From assembly GCF_900207585.1 (NCBI RefSeq), contig NZ_OAOP01000002.1, forward strand, positions 434,001-498,000: 64,000 nt of DNA. Direction: 5' to 3'. Source of the DNA: Bacillus oleivorans (GTDB lineage: Bacteria > Bacillota > Bacilli > Bacillales > JC228). The first letter of the stretch is position 1, and every line of letters starts with the position of its first letter. Both the position numbers and the translations under genes were made by a program. Shown piece after piece: positions 54,785-63,767 of the stretch. The notes below the pieces were generated by a model. That model was not told the DNA's origin. It searched no databases and saw only the letters and a program-made list of their open reading frames with translations.

Positions 54785-54836
54785 TTGTAGATAACGCTTT
54801 ACAGTGATAAAATAACAATGTGAAAGCGTTTATCTT
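54785..54836 (+). promoter_or_regulatory. odhAB promoter with two cre-like sites
   Basis: Candidate promoter TTGTAG-N17-TAAAAT (54785-54813). A cre-like site lies in the spacer on the minus strand (TGTAAAGCGTTATC, 54790-54803) and a second on the plus strand just downstream (TGAAAGCGTTTATC, 54821-54834). Both match the TGWAANCG core. CcpA-mediated glucose repression of this TCA-cycle operon is therefore likely. Confidence 0.6.
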
Positions 54837-54935
54837 ACATTACAATAATTTTATTCACATACCGTTCAAAGGAGTTTAGAAATAGATAATAGTGGGAATG
54901 GTATGGCAGATTACTACGTGGAGGGTTCATTAATC

Positions 54936-57779
54936 ATGAGTAAAGGTGCTGGACGCCTTATCAGTCCGTGGGAAAAATTTCACGGTCCGAACCTAGGCTA
55001 TATTATGGAAGCCTATGAATTATATTTGCAAAATCCAGAAGAGGTTGACCCCGAGCTTGCTGCATTATTCCAAGAATGGGGTGCGCCGGTTGTTACAAAT
55101 GGAGATCCTTCTCAACCAAACGTCAGCTTCCAACCTAGTTTTACACAGGGGGTCTCACCAGATCAGCTCCTTAAAGCTGTTCAGGCAGTTAAACTTGCAG
55201 AAAATATCCGTTCTTATGGACATTTAGCTGCAGACATTAATCCGCTGCAAAACCAAGAAAAAGATACATCCAGAATGGAGCTTGGTGAATATGGGCTTGA
55301 CTCGGAAGATCTTAGAGGTCTGCCGAGTACGTTCATTATACAAAATCCTCCTAAGGCTGTTAAAAATGCGTTGGATGCGATTGAACATCTAAAGCGGGTG
55401 TATACGAGATCATTAGCATTTGAATTGCATCATGTACACGATCAAGAGGAGAAAAACTGGCTAAGAAATATGGTTGAATCTGAAGACTATTTCCCGGCTA
55501 TAACTCCTGAGAAACAAAAAGAAACTTTAAAGCGTCTTGCTGAAGTAGAAGGGTTTGAAAGCTTCTTACACCGTACTTTTGTAGGGCAAAAACGTTTTAG
55601 TATTGAAGGGGTAGATACACTTGTTCCGCTTCTGGATGAAATTATTTCTGAATCGGTTCAAAGCGGTGCTTCCAACGTTAATATTGGGATGGCTCACCGT
55701 GGACGTTTAAATGTGCTCGCACATGTTCTTGGCAAACCATATGAAATGATTTTTGCAGAATTCCAGCACGCACCTAACAAAGACCTGGTTCCATCTGAAG
55801 GTTCAATTGGAATCAATTACGGCTGGACTGGTGATGTGAAATACCATTTAGGACTTGACCGACAAATTAAGAGTGATAATGTACAAAAAGCTCGCATTAC
55901 TTTAGCTAATAACCCTAGTCACCTTGAATTTGTTAATCCGATTGTAGTTGGATACACTCGCGCGGCTCAAGAAAAACGAAATAAAGCCGGTTTTCCAGAT
56001 CAGGATACAACTTCTTCCTTTGCAATCTTGATTCATGGAGATGCAGCATTTCCAGGACAAGGAATCAATGCAGAGACACTAAACCTTAGTAAATTAAGGG
56101 GTTATCATACAGGCGGAACCATTCATATTATTGCTAACAATATGATTGGATTTACAACAGAAAGCGAAGATTCGCGTTCAACTAAGTATGCAAGCGACTT
56201 GGCGAAAGGCTACGAAATTCCAATTGTACACGTTAATGCAGATGATCCGGAAGCCGTTTTAGCTGCCGCTCATTTCGCAACATTATATCGAAAGACATTC
56301 CAAAAGGATTTCTTAATCGATTTAATTGGATATCGCCGCTACGGGCATAACGAAATGGATGAACCAGTAGCTACCAATCCATTAATGTATAAGATTATTC
56401 ATAACCGCCCTACGATTAAAAATCTTTATTTTGAAAACCTAAAACAAAAAGGAATCGTAAATGAAAACGAATTAAAAGAGATTGATCAAACAATCGAATC
56501 AAAGTTAAAGGCGGCTTACGATAAAGTTCCTAAAAACAGTGAAGAGCTCGATACAGAAATGAGACCTCCGGAAATCGTTGAAAAAGGTTTTCCAAAGATC
56601 AATACCGCTGTTGAAGAAAAAGCGTTAGCTGCTTTAAATGAAGATCTTTTAAAATGGCCTGAAGGATTTAAAGTATTTAACAAACTTGAAAAAATCTTAA
56701 AGCGTCGTTCAAAAGCCTTTAAAGAAGGTAAAATCGATTGGGCTCATGCGGAAGCACTTGCATTTGCAAGTATTATTTCTGAGGGCACTCCGATTCGTTT
56801 GACTGGTCAAGACTCTGAGAGAGGAACCTTTGCTCACCGTCATATCGTTTTACATGATAGTGAAACCGGAAATGTGTTCTCTCCATTGCATAACCTGCCA
56901 AATGGAAAGGCAAGCTTCGCTATTCATAACAGTCCGTTATCTGAAGCAGGCGTATTAGGATTTGAATACGGATATAACGTATTTGCTCCTGAAACACTCG
57001 TTTTATGGGAAGCCCAATTCGGAGATTTTGCTAACACTGCTCAAGTTATGTTTGATCAATTTATCGCAGCAGGCCGAGCAAAGTGGGGCCAAAAATCAGG
57101 TTTAGTGATGCTCTTGCCTCATGGATATGAAGGGCAAGGTCCAGAACACTCCAGTGCCCGCTTAGAGCGCTTCTTGCAGCTGGCAGCTGAAAATAACTGG
57201 ACAGTAGCCAATCTATCAAATGCTGCACAATATTTTCATATTTTAAGACGCCAAGCGTTAATGCTGCAAAAAGAAGAAATTCGTCCATTAGTAATAATGA
57301 CACCTAAGAGCTTATTAAGACATCCGCTTGCTGCGGCTTCATCTAGTGAACTTAATCAGGGTGAATTCCAGCCGATTGTCAATCAGCCTGGTTCTGGTGA
57401 AAAGGCAGAAAAAGTGGAACGTCTGGTCATTGGTTCCGGTAAGGTTATGATCGATGTGCAGGAAGAAATGAGCAAAGCAGAAACTGACATTAACTGGCTT
57501 CATGTAGCAAGATTAGAGGAAATCTATCCATTCCCAATGAATGATATGAAGGCATTAATTTCATCCTTCAAAAACCTTAAAGAAATTGTTTGGGTTCAAG
57601 AAGAACCGAAAAATATGGGAGCTTGGAACTTTGTAGAACCACGAATAAAGGAATTGGCTCCTAAAGGTGTTACTGTTAATTATGTAGGTCGCCGCAGAAG
57701 ATCAAGTACGGCTGAGGGCGATCCGATTGTTCATAAGAAAGAACAAGCTCGTATCATTAATGAAGCTATCACACGCTAA
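54936..57779 (+). CDS. odhA: 2-oxoglutarate dehydrogenase E1 component
   Basis: Thiamine-diphosphate enzyme that decarboxylates 2-oxoglutarate and passes succinyl groups to OdhB in the TCA cycle. I use the ATG at 54936 (GGAGGG upstream; 947 aa); the ATG at 54903 lacks an RBS. Family features: the N-terminal [35 protein letters not shown] (ThDP-binding) and [15 protein letters not shown]. It is cotranscribed with odhB. Confidence 0.97.
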   Translation: MSKGAGRLISPWEKFHGPNLGYIMEAYELYLQNPEEVDPELAALFQEWGAPVVTNGDPSQPNVSFQPSFTQGVSPDQLLKAVQAVKLAENIRSYGHLAADINPLQNQEKDTSRMELGEYGLDSEDLRGLPSTFIIQNPPKAVKNALDAIEHLKRVYTRSLAFELHHVHDQEEKNWLRNMVESEDYFPAITPEKQKETLKRLAEVEGFESFLHRTFVGQKRFSIEGVDTLVPLLDEIISESVQSGASNVNIGMAHRGRLNVLAHVLGKPYEMIFAEFQHAPNKDLVPSEGSIGINYGWTGDVKYHLGLDRQIKSDNVQKARITLANNPSHLEFVNPIVVGYTRAAQEKRNKAGFPDQDTTSSFAILIHGDAAFPGQGINAETLNLSKLRGYHTGGTIHIIANNMIGFTTESEDSRSTKYASDLAKGYEIPIVHVNADDPEAVLAAAHFATLYRKTFQKDFLIDLIGYRRYGHNEMDEPVATNPLMYKIIHNRPTIKNLYFENLKQKGIVNENELKEIDQTIESKLKAAYDKVPKNSEELDTEMRPPEIVEKGFPKINTAVEEKALAALNEDLLKWPEGFKVFNKLEKILKRRSKAFKEGKIDWAHAEALAFASIISEGTPIRLTGQDSERGTFAHRHIVLHDSETGNVFSPLHNLPNGKASFAIHNSPLSEAGVLGFEYGYNVFAPETLVLWEAQFGDFANTAQVMFDQFIAAGRAKWGQKSGLVMLLPHGYEGQGPEHSSARLERFLQLAAENNWTVANLSNAAQYFHILRRQALMLQKEEIRPLVIMTPKSLLRHPLAAASSSELNQGEFQPIVNQPGSGEKAEKVERLVIGSGKVMIDVQEEMSKAETDINWLHVARLEEIYPFPMNDMKALISSFKNLKEIVWVQEEPKNMGAWNFVEPRIKELAPKGVTVNYVGRRRRSSTAEGDPIVHKKEQARIINEAITR

Positions 57780-57801
57780 TCACATTAAGGGGGACATTGC
57801 A

Positions 57802-59040
57802 GTGGCAGAAGTAAAAGTGCCAGAGCTTGCCGAATCTATAACTGAAGGTACAATTGCTCAATGGCTTAAAAAACCAGGTGAATTTGTTGAAAAAGGAGAA
57901 TACATTGTTGAACTAGAAACAGATAAAGTCAACGTTGAAATTATCTCCGACGAAGCAGGTGTGTTAAAAGAACAACTTAAAGGGGAAGGTGACACTGTTT
58001 TAGTAGGAGAGGTCATTGCCATTGTTGACAATGCTGCTTCTCCTGGAGCCGAGCCGCCAGCTGCTGAAGCGCCTGTTGCTGCGGAATCAAAAGAACAGCC
58101 AAAACAAGAACCAAAACAAGCAGTTGCAGCAGCTGCTGAAACTTCAGCTAACAATCGACCAATTGCTTCTCCGGCTGCCCGGAAGCTAGCTCGCGAGAAA
58201 GGGATCGATTTAAGTCAAGTTCCAACAGTAGACCCGCTTGGAAGAGTCAGAAAACAAGATGTAGATTCTTATCAAAATCAGCCGGCACAAGCTCCAAGCC
58301 AACCTGTAGCTGCTGCTCAGCCAGCTGCCGTTGTAGCGGATGGCAAGCCAGTTGAAAGAATCAAAATGACTCGCCGCCGTCAAACGATTGCGAAACGTCT
58401 GGTTGATGTTCAACACACAGCAGCTATGTTAACTACTTTTAATGAAGTAGATATGACAGCTGTAATGGATTTAAGAAAACGCCGCAAAGACCAGTTCCAA
58501 GCTGAAAATGACGTTAAATTAGGTTTCATGTCATTCTTTACAAAAGCCGTAACGATTGCACTTAAAAAGTTCCCATTATTAAATGCGGAAATTGATGGCG
58601 ATGAAATCATCAAGAAAAACTTCTACGATATCGGCATTGCAGTATCAACTGACGAAGGCTTGATTGTACCAGTTGTTCGTGACACAGACCGCAAATCTTT
58701 CGCCGATATTGAAAGAGACATCGCGGACTTAGCTAAAAAAGCTCGTGATAAGAAATTAGGTCTTAATGAACTTCAAGGCGGTACATTCACAATTACAAAC
58801 GGTGGGACATTCGGTTCTCTTCTTTCAACACCAATCTTAAACGCGCCGCAAGTTGGTATTCTTGGAATGCACACGATTCAAAACAGACCGGTTGCGATTG
58901 AAGATAGAGTTGAAATCCGTCCAATGATGTACATTGCCCTATCCTACGACCACAGAATCGTTGATGGTAAAGAAGCCGTAAGCTTCCTTGTAAAAGTTAA
59001 ACAGCTATTAGAAGATCCTGAACAATTGCTTCTAGGATAA
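57802..59040 (+). CDS. odhB: Dihydrolipoyllysine succinyltransferase (E2 of 2-oxoglutarate dehydrogenase)
   Basis: Transfers the succinyl group from OdhA to CoA. The true start is the GTG at 57802 ([12 protein letters not shown]), with AAGGGGG upstream; 412 aa. The lipoyl domain (~1-78) has the lipoylated Lys in E-T-D-K-V-N-V-E, an Ala/Pro/Gln linker follows, the E3-binding domain lies near 118-155 ([14 protein letters not shown]), a second linker, then the catalytic domain with D-H-R-I-V-D-G near the C-terminus. Strong terminator after the stop. Confidence 0.97.
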   Translation: MAEVKVPELAESITEGTIAQWLKKPGEFVEKGEYIVELETDKVNVEIISDEAGVLKEQLKGEGDTVLVGEVIAIVDNAASPGAEPPAAEAPVAAESKEQPKQEPKQAVAAAAETSANNRPIASPAARKLAREKGIDLSQVPTVDPLGRVRKQDVDSYQNQPAQAPSQPVAAAQPAAVVADGKPVERIKMTRRRQTIAKRLVDVQHTAAMLTTFNEVDMTAVMDLRKRRKDQFQAENDVKLGFMSFFTKAVTIALKKFPLLNAEIDGDEIIKKNFYDIGIAVSTDEGLIVPVVRDTDRKSFADIERDIADLAKKARDKKLGLNELQGGTFTITNGGTFGSLLSTPILNAPQVGILGMHTIQNRPVAIEDRVEIRPMMYIALSYDHRIVDGKEAVSFLVKVKQLLEDPEQLLLG

Positions 59041-59047
59041 TAAACAG

Positions 59048-59098
59048 AAAAACCCCTTTGGTAACCTAAGTTACTGAAGGGGTTTTGCAGTTTTTTCA
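59048..59098 (+). terminator. Intrinsic terminator of odhAB
   Basis: AAAACCCCTTTGGTAAC / GTTACTGAAGGGGTTTT stem followed by T-rich sequence. Confidence 0.92.
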
Positions 59099-59191
59099 CT
59101 CTCTCCGACTTCAGATGTATGAATTTATCTGCTGAGGAAGGATTCAAGTTCATTCGGTTAGCCGATGAGACATTTAAGTAGGAGCCATACA

Positions 59192-59221
59192 ATGAAAGTA
59201 GTAAACGAAGGGGAGAGATGA
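59192..59221 (+). other. 9-codon upstream ORF before a small gene
   Basis: TAGGAG then ATG-AAA-GTA... to TGA (M-K-V-V-N-E-G-E-R). Its 3' part, GAAGGGGAGAG, is the ribosome binding site of the next ORF (59226), so the two may be translationally coupled. Confidence 0.35.
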
Positions 59222-59225
59222 ATTA

Positions 59226-59366
59226 ATGTATCATTATGACTACGTTCATTTATATTTATACAACCAGTATGCAGAAGCGGTTAATAAACTGGAACGGGAT
59301 AGAATTGTTAGGAAAGAGAGTTATTTTGAAAAATATACGACGCTTTTATCGAAAATTTGGAGCTGA
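59226..59366 (+). CDS. Small hypothetical protein, 46 aa
   Basis: M-Y-H-Y-D-Y-V-H-L-Y-L-Y-N-Q-Y-A-E-A-V-N-K-L-E-R then a basic/aromatic helix ending K-I-W-S. Helical, Tyr-rich N-terminus, no Cys and no TM segment. A strong GAAGGGGAGAG RBS precedes the ATG. The layout is similar to small Bacillus regulators, but no family is recognised. Confidence 0.55.
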   Translation: MYHYDYVHLYLYNQYAEAVNKLERDRIVRKESYFEKYTTLLSKIWS

Positions 59367-59392
59367 CATTTGGAGGAACCTTGTCTAAAATG

Positions 59393-59655
59393 GTGCCGAG
59401 TTTGGAATAACAGGTGGAGAGTTTGGAATAATGGTTGCAAAGTCTGGAATAAATAGAATGGGTGCTAAGTCCGGAATAAAGGGTGCTGAGTCCGGAATAA
59501 CAGGGCGGCGAGTTCTAAAATAAGGTTCTGAGTTCCAAAAAGCGGCCAATATGTTCAAAAATCCCACTGGAGTCCCGAAAAAACCTCACTTAAGTACGAA
59601 AAAAGAAAGTAAAGTTCCTTAAAAGAGAGCTGAGTTCCGATAAAAAGGAACACAG
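59393..59655. repeat. Degenerate tandem array, 12 units of ~21 nt
   Basis: The motif GAGTYCGGAATAA (with drift) recurs with its AGT at 59399, 59420, 59441, 59468, 59489, 59511, 59531, 59552 (TGT), 59571, 59593, 59613 and 59633. Spacing is 19-22 nt apart from one of 27. Units degrade toward the 3' end while the period holds. No ORF with an RBS crosses it; the minus-strand frame merely translates the repeat. Confidence 0.8.
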
Positions 59656-59787
59656 CTCCAAATCCATTTTCTGATAGGGCTAGACCAAATATTAAACTAA
59701 GCAGGTTTTAAGATCTTTTACAAGCAGTTGAGTAAAAGGGGTTCTTTCCATTATACTAAAGATAAGTTCGTTTTTAGGAGGAATAAG

Positions 59788-59991
59788 ATGCAACATCTAT
59801 CATGGTCCACCAAACCAACGATTAAACAAGTTAAATGTGTACATACAGACGCTAAAAAATACATGGTGGAAAATGTGTTAACGCCAGGTAAAACATATGA
59901 TGTAAAAAATGAAACCGAAGAATTCTACTTTGTTGTGGATGACACAGGGCAAGTTGGCGGTTTCTATAAAGATTATTTTGAAGAAGTATAG
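59788..59991 (+). CDS. Small conserved protein, DUF6501-like, 67 aa
   Basis: Starts M-Q-H-L-S-W-S-T-K-P with AGGAGG 8 bases upstream; the longer frame to 59728 crosses the RBS. The sequence T-I-K-Q-V-K-C-V-H-T-D-A-K-K-Y, K-N-E-T-E-E-F-Y-F-V-V-D-D-T-G-Q-V-G-G-F-Y-K-D-Y-F matches what I recall of short Firmicute DUF6501 proteins of unknown function. It looks like a small SH3-like beta fold. Confidence 0.82.
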   Translation: MQHLSWSTKPTIKQVKCVHTDAKKYMVENVLTPGKTYDVKNETEEFYFVVDDTGQVGGFYKDYFEEV

Positions 59992-60071
59992 GATCATGAA
60001 AATATTAAAAGTTGCCATTGGGCTATGTGGCAGCTTTTTTATTATATTTTTACCGAAAAGGGGGATATCTA

Positions 60072-60962
60072 ATGGGGACTTACGTCTTTGTATACGGAAC
60101 TTTACGGAAATATGAATCCAATCACGGTTACATTCAAAACAGTACGTGTAAGGCAAATCAAGCATGGGTGAAAGGGATTCTATACGATACAGGTGATGGA
60201 TATCCAGCTTTGACTGTAGATGATAATTCAGGGCTGGTTTATGGGGAAGTTTATGAGGTAGATGCAGTGACACTTGAGAAAATAGACGATTTAGAAGATT
60301 ATAAGGCTGATAGAGATGAGAATCTATATATGCGGATTGAAACAAATATTTACACAGATCAGGGCGTGTTAAAAGGATTTACTTACGTTGCGGGTAACCA
60401 AAGTCGATTAAGAAATAAAATTGACCTCGGTGACTGGAGAGTATATCAGTTTCTAAAAGAGAGACCAGCCAGTGTTTTCTACTTTGCTTATGGGTCTTGT
60501 ATGGATCAAGAACGATTCGAACTGGCTAGGGCAGATAGCTATTTTCAAAAAGAAGTTGGGGCTGGTGTACTGCAAGGCTATTCAATGAAATATACATTTA
60601 GAGTTGAGGATGGAGGTAGAGCCGATATTGTCGAGGCAAACGACAGGTTAGAGGGGATTCTCTATGATTGCCCCCAAGATGCGGTTCCCTATTTATTTAA
60701 ACGTGAAGGTGTCTATACCCAGTCTTACCGTCCAACTTTTGTCGATATTCAGGTAGGATACCAAGTATACCCATCTTGCTTAACATTTACGGTAGTTCAT
60801 AAAAATGAAGAGATGGCTCCGCCTGTTCATTATGCAAAAGAAATCTTGAGGGGATCAAAAGGAAAAGTTAGTTCTTCTTATTATGAAAGGCTGATTAGAC
60901 AATTGGAGGACTTAGAGTTTGATCTTGCCCATCAGGAGATAGATTCAATTATACAAAGTTAA
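60072..60962 (+). CDS. Tandem gamma-glutamylcyclotransferase-like protein (YkqA-like)
   Basis: A 296-residue protein with two GGCT/AIG2-like domains: the first begins V-F-V-Y-G-T-L-R-K-Y-E-S-N-H (Y-G-T-L motif), the second near 140 has Y-F-A-Y-G-S-C-M-D. The acidic Glu usually needed for cyclotransferase chemistry is present in the first-domain region (L-V-Y-G-E-V-Y-E-V). This two-domain arrangement is that of B. subtilis YkqA. The ATG at 60072 has GGGGG 8 bases upstream; the longer frame to 60012 lacks an RBS. Activity is unproven. Confidence 0.85.
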   Translation: MGTYVFVYGTLRKYESNHGYIQNSTCKANQAWVKGILYDTGDGYPALTVDDNSGLVYGEVYEVDAVTLEKIDDLEDYKADRDENLYMRIETNIYTDQGVLKGFTYVAGNQSRLRNKIDLGDWRVYQFLKERPASVFYFAYGSCMDQERFELARADSYFQKEVGAGVLQGYSMKYTFRVEDGGRADIVEANDRLEGILYDCPQDAVPYLFKREGVYTQSYRPTFVDIQVGYQVYPSCLTFTVVHKNEEMAPPVHYAKEILRGSKGKVSSSYYERLIRQLEDLEFDLAHQEIDSIIQS

Positions 60963-60978
60963 AAATTTAAATAAGAAT

Positions 60979-61037
60979 GGACTAGTATTTCGTAAGTGTT
61001 TCTTTATAGTGACTTACGGATTGTGCTAGTCCTTTTC
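60979..61037 (+). terminator. Terminator after YkqA-like gene
   Basis: Two-step hairpin, GGACTAG/CTAGTCC outer and CGTAAGT/ACTTACG inner, followed by T4. Confidence 0.8.
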
Positions 61038-61234
61038 TGTTAAATTTGGTTAATTTTAGGTATCCATCATTCCGGATTATAGTAAAATAGTGTAACTTTT
61101 TTGTAATGGGCGGAAGCACTATTCATTTCTTTTGAAAAAATAAGTAATTTGGCACAAGGAAAAAATGTGGTGAATAGGGAATCTTTGTAAAAACAAGCTA
61201 TATAAATATAATAAGGAAGAATTTTTCTATTCTT

Positions 61235-61463
61235 GAAAGGAGGGATGCCGATGATTAAATAGAGATATTAGTAAATCCCCTCTCTGCCTCGGAAAAAAGA
61301 CAACATGAAGGAAGAATACGAAAGGAAAGCTGTTATGTTGTTGGGGGCTGTCGGTGAAGGTCTATTTCTGACTTAGTCTGAACAGAATGGATAAGCCACA
61401 GAGTCTGTGCCAAAACAGTAACCGTAGGTATTCATGTCTTTTAAATTAAAACGAGGGGTGGTT
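61235..61463 (+). other. Possibly structured leader of DUF4257-like gene
   Basis: About 230 non-coding bases hold several hairpins: GAGGGAT/ATCCC(C)TC enclosing an ideal RBS (AAAGGAGG) and a three-codon ORF (M-I-K-stop, 61251-61262), GACAACAT/ATGTTGT spanning 61301-61343, and the tight CACAGAGTCTGTG (61397-61409). The pattern resembles a leader with an attenuator, but it matches no riboswitch class I know. A standard FMN, TPP, SAM, M-box or c-di-GMP signature is absent. Confidence 0.45.
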
Positions 61464-61465
61464 TT

Positions 61466-61819
61466 ATGTCGTTGTTGTATGGATTTTTGATTGGTAGTTT
61501 TATGGGATTGCTTACGCATGCAAAAAGAAATGGGAAAATCATCAAGCCTTACAACAAAAAGAGAGTATTTGAGTATGGTTTCTTATTAGATTGTCTATTC
61601 GGAGGAGTGGCGGCCATTGCCATTGTTACCCTAACCGAACCCGCTACGTTAGATCAATTAATTTTTACGTCGGTATTAGCCGGTTACGGTGGCGATACGT
61701 TAATTGCGAAAGTGGAAGCAGCCAAATTAAGTGAAATCCTTAATCAGCTCTTCTTTCAAGTGGAAATTGAACTAAACGCAGAGATCATTATTGAAAATCA
61801 AAGTCAAATCCATTCGTAA
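61466..61819 (+). CDS. DUF4257-like membrane protein, 117 aa
   Basis: Hydrophobic N-terminus (M-S-L-L-Y-G-F-L-I-G-S-F-M-G-L-L-T-H-A), then a second hydrophobic region (F-L-L-D-C-L-F-G-G-V-A-A-I-A-I-V) and G-Y-G-G-D-T-L-I, ending in an acidic soluble tail. The arrangement resembles the DUF4257 group of small Bacillus membrane proteins. ATG with GAGGGGTGG upstream. The next gene starts ~25 bp after its stop, so they are probably cotranscribed. Function unknown. Confidence 0.75.
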   Translation: MSLLYGFLIGSFMGLLTHAKRNGKIIKPYNKKRVFEYGFLLDCLFGGVAAIAIVTLTEPATLDQLIFTSVLAGYGGDTLIAKVEAAKLSEILNQLFFQVEIELNAEIIIENQSQIHS

Positions 61820-61843
61820 ACTGAAAGAATGGAGGAGTGCTCT

Positions 61844-62032
61844 GTGGTGAGATTAAAGGATTACATGACAGAAGCAGAATATAATAAAATCAGAAACCTC
61901 CAGCTGGAGCTTTTAAGAGCCAACTCAAAAAAAGAAGCATTACTGATTAAAGGAGAAATAGATGAAATCATACAACGAATTAAAATGCGGTATAAAGCTG
62001 AAAAAAGCGATAAAAACACTTCTTCATCATAG
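61844..62032 (+). CDS. Small coiled-coil-like hypothetical protein, 62 aa
   Basis: From the GTG at 61844 (GGAGG 9 bases upstream); a longer frame from 61829 would put the RBS inside the coding region. Highly charged single helix with heptad-like L/I spacing (I-R-N-L-Q-L-E-L-L-R-A...L-I-K-G-E-I-D-E-I-I-Q-R-I) and a Lys/Ser-rich tail. Follows the DUF4257-like gene, likely in the same unit. Not recognised. Confidence 0.7.
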   Translation: MVRLKDYMTEAEYNKIRNLQLELLRANSKKEALLIKGEIDEIIQRIKMRYKAEKSDKNTSSS

Positions 62033-62061
62033 AAAACCGCTACACATCAACTCCTGCCTTT

Positions 62062-62096
62062 AAACTAAGGTAGCAGAAGCCTTAGTTTTTATTTTG
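62062..62096 (+). terminator. Intrinsic terminator of the DUF4257 unit
   Basis: AACTAAGG / CCTTAGTT stem with T5ATTTT. Confidence 0.88.
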
Positions 62097-62199
62097 CCTG
62101 CATCTAACACCTCTTATTAGATACTACATTTCCCTACTAACCATAATATTATTATGTTAAGTATAATAAATAATACCGTTTTAATAATTTTCAACAAAT

Positions 62200-62231
62200 G
62201 CAGAAGAAAAGGGGATTGAGAAAATCCCCTT
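62200..62231 (-). terminator. Terminator of fabF (minus strand)
   Basis: AAGGGGATT / AATCCCCTT stem followed by TTCTTCT on the minus strand. It overlaps the stop codon. Confidence 0.8.
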
Positions 62232-63468
62232 AATCTTTGACAGATTGAAAGATTAATGTCGTATTATGTCCGCCGAAACCAAAGGCATTGCTTAACACAG
62301 TTTGTACTCGTTTTTTTCTAGAGCGGTTAGGTACATAGTCTAAGTCACAGTCCGGGTCGGGATTTTCTAGATTAATGGTTGGCGGAATAATTCCAGTTTT
62401 TATGGCCATAAGGGAAAAAATGGCTTCAGTGGCCCCAGCGGCACCCATCATATGGCCAGTCATCGATTTTGTTGAACTAATCGGGATTTGGGAGGCTAAT
62501 TCTTTAAAGAAGGTCTTTATCGCAGCTGTTTCCGATTTGTCATTATAAACTGTACTTGTTCCGTGAGCATTTATATAATCGATACTGGTTTTTTCAATAT
62601 TAGCGTATTGAACGGCAAGCTGCATTGATCTTACTCCGCCCTCACCGAAAGGAGCAGGGCTTGTAATATGATAAGCATCGCCTACAGTTGCATAACCGAT
62701 AATTTCACCATACACATGAGCATTTCGTTTAACAGCAGATTCATAGGATTCTAGGATAATAGCACCTGCTCCTTCACCCATAACGAGTCCATCACGATTT
62801 TTATCAAAGGGTCTGCAAGCTTTTTGGGGATCAGGATTGGTAGAAATCGCCCCCATTGCACAAAAGGCACCGACACCTAGAGGAGTAATCGATGCTTCTG
62901 ATCCCCCGGCAATCATGATGTCGGCTTCTCCACGCTGAATCGCTCGATATGATTCGCCAATGGCATTAGCTCCAGAAGCACAGGATAAAACTGTACAATT
63001 ATTAACCCCTCTCGCACCAATAGCAATCGAAACCTGGCTTGACGCCATATTACAGATGACAGTTGTCGTGGCAAATGGATAAAGATTTGTATATCCGCCT
63101 TCAAGAAGATTCATATGACTCTCTTCAAAGCTTTCAATCCCGCCAATCGCTGTTCCAAACCATACACCGATTCGCTCAGCCTCTACATCTTTTCCAATTT
63201 GAATATTAGCATCATCAAGTGCCATAATCGATGCAGCCATGGCATATGCTGCAAATCGGTCAACGCGATGCCTTTCATTAACTTTCATGTAATTGGCTAA
63301 TTGAAAATCTTTTACCTCCGCGGCCGTTTTGGCAGAGAAATGCTCACAGTCAAATCTGGTAAGCGGTCCAATTCCAGACCTTCCATTAATCGCAGATTCC
63401 CAAGTTTCCGTAAGGGAGTTTCCTAATGGAGAAACAGTTCCTAGGCCTGTTATCACAACTCTTGTCAA
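62230..63468 (-). CDS. fabF: 3-oxoacyl-[ACP] synthase II (FabF-type)
   Basis: Elongating beta-ketoacyl-ACP synthase. From the TTG at 63468 (AGGAGGG 7 bases upstream) it is 412 residues, the normal FabF length; the longer frame to 63522 has no homology. The active-site triad is present: Cys163 in V-L-S-C-A-S-G-A-N-A-I-G, then N-A-H-G-T-S-T and K-S-M-T-G-H. The gene stands alone, not beside fabH or acpP, so it is probably a second FabF with a special role rather than the main housekeeping enzyme. Confidence 0.93.
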   Translation of the reverse strand: MTRVVITGLGTVSPLGNSLTETWESAINGRSGIGPLTRFDCEHFSAKTAAEVKDFQLANYMKVNERHRVDRFAAYAMAASIMALDDANIQIGKDVEAERIGVWFGTAIGGIESFEESHMNLLEGGYTNLYPFATTTVICNMASSQVSIAIGARGVNNCTVLSCASGANAIGESYRAIQRGEADIMIAGGSEASITPLGVGAFCAMGAISTNPDPQKACRPFDKNRDGLVMGEGAGAIILESYESAVKRNAHVYGEIIGYATVGDAYHITSPAPFGEGGVRSMQLAVQYANIEKTSIDYINAHGTSTVYNDKSETAAIKTFFKELASQIPISSTKSMTGHMMGAAGATEAIFSLMAIKTGIIPPTINLENPDPDCDLDYVPNRSRKKRVQTVLSNAFGFGGHNTTLIFQSVKD

Positions 63469-63674
63469 TCGTAGCCCTCCTAAATAATGGATATGCAGGT
63501 CTATTTCGACAAAACAGGCCAAAATTCCTCCGAAAATTTTAAAATATGACAGTTATTTCCGTTAAAGCAGGTGGATGGTCTTTATTTGCGTTTAGTTAAA
63601 TAGTCATATGTTTAGGAAAAAGTAATCGTACGGTTATTAAAAACTATATGGTGGGGGGCGTGCACTTCAGATGC

Positions 63675-63745
63675 CTGCACGAAATTAAGTTTATGTAGCG
63701 AAATTACAGGTTTATCAACGAAATTGCGGGTATTTAATGAATCAA
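63675..63745. repeat. Short degenerate repeat, three ~20-nt units
   Basis: CGAAATT at 63680, 63699 and 63719, each followed by a variable A/G/T stretch and TTTA. Intergenic, upstream of fabF and beyond the HMA gene's stop. Confidence 0.55.
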
Positions 63746-63767
63746 ACATCGCCAGTCCAAAAGAGTA

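Noticed and set aside
59385-59567. Minus-strand ORF with repeated I-P-N-S-A-P
   Set aside because: It is only the periodic array read in one frame; no RBS and no start support.
59393-59655. CRISPR array
   Set aside because: Units are degenerate and directly adjacent, with no unique spacers of 30-40 nt and no cas genes in the window.
59878-60345. 155-aa ORF antisense to the YkqA-like gene
   Set aside because: Overlaps two well-supported genes on the opposite strand and lacks an RBS.
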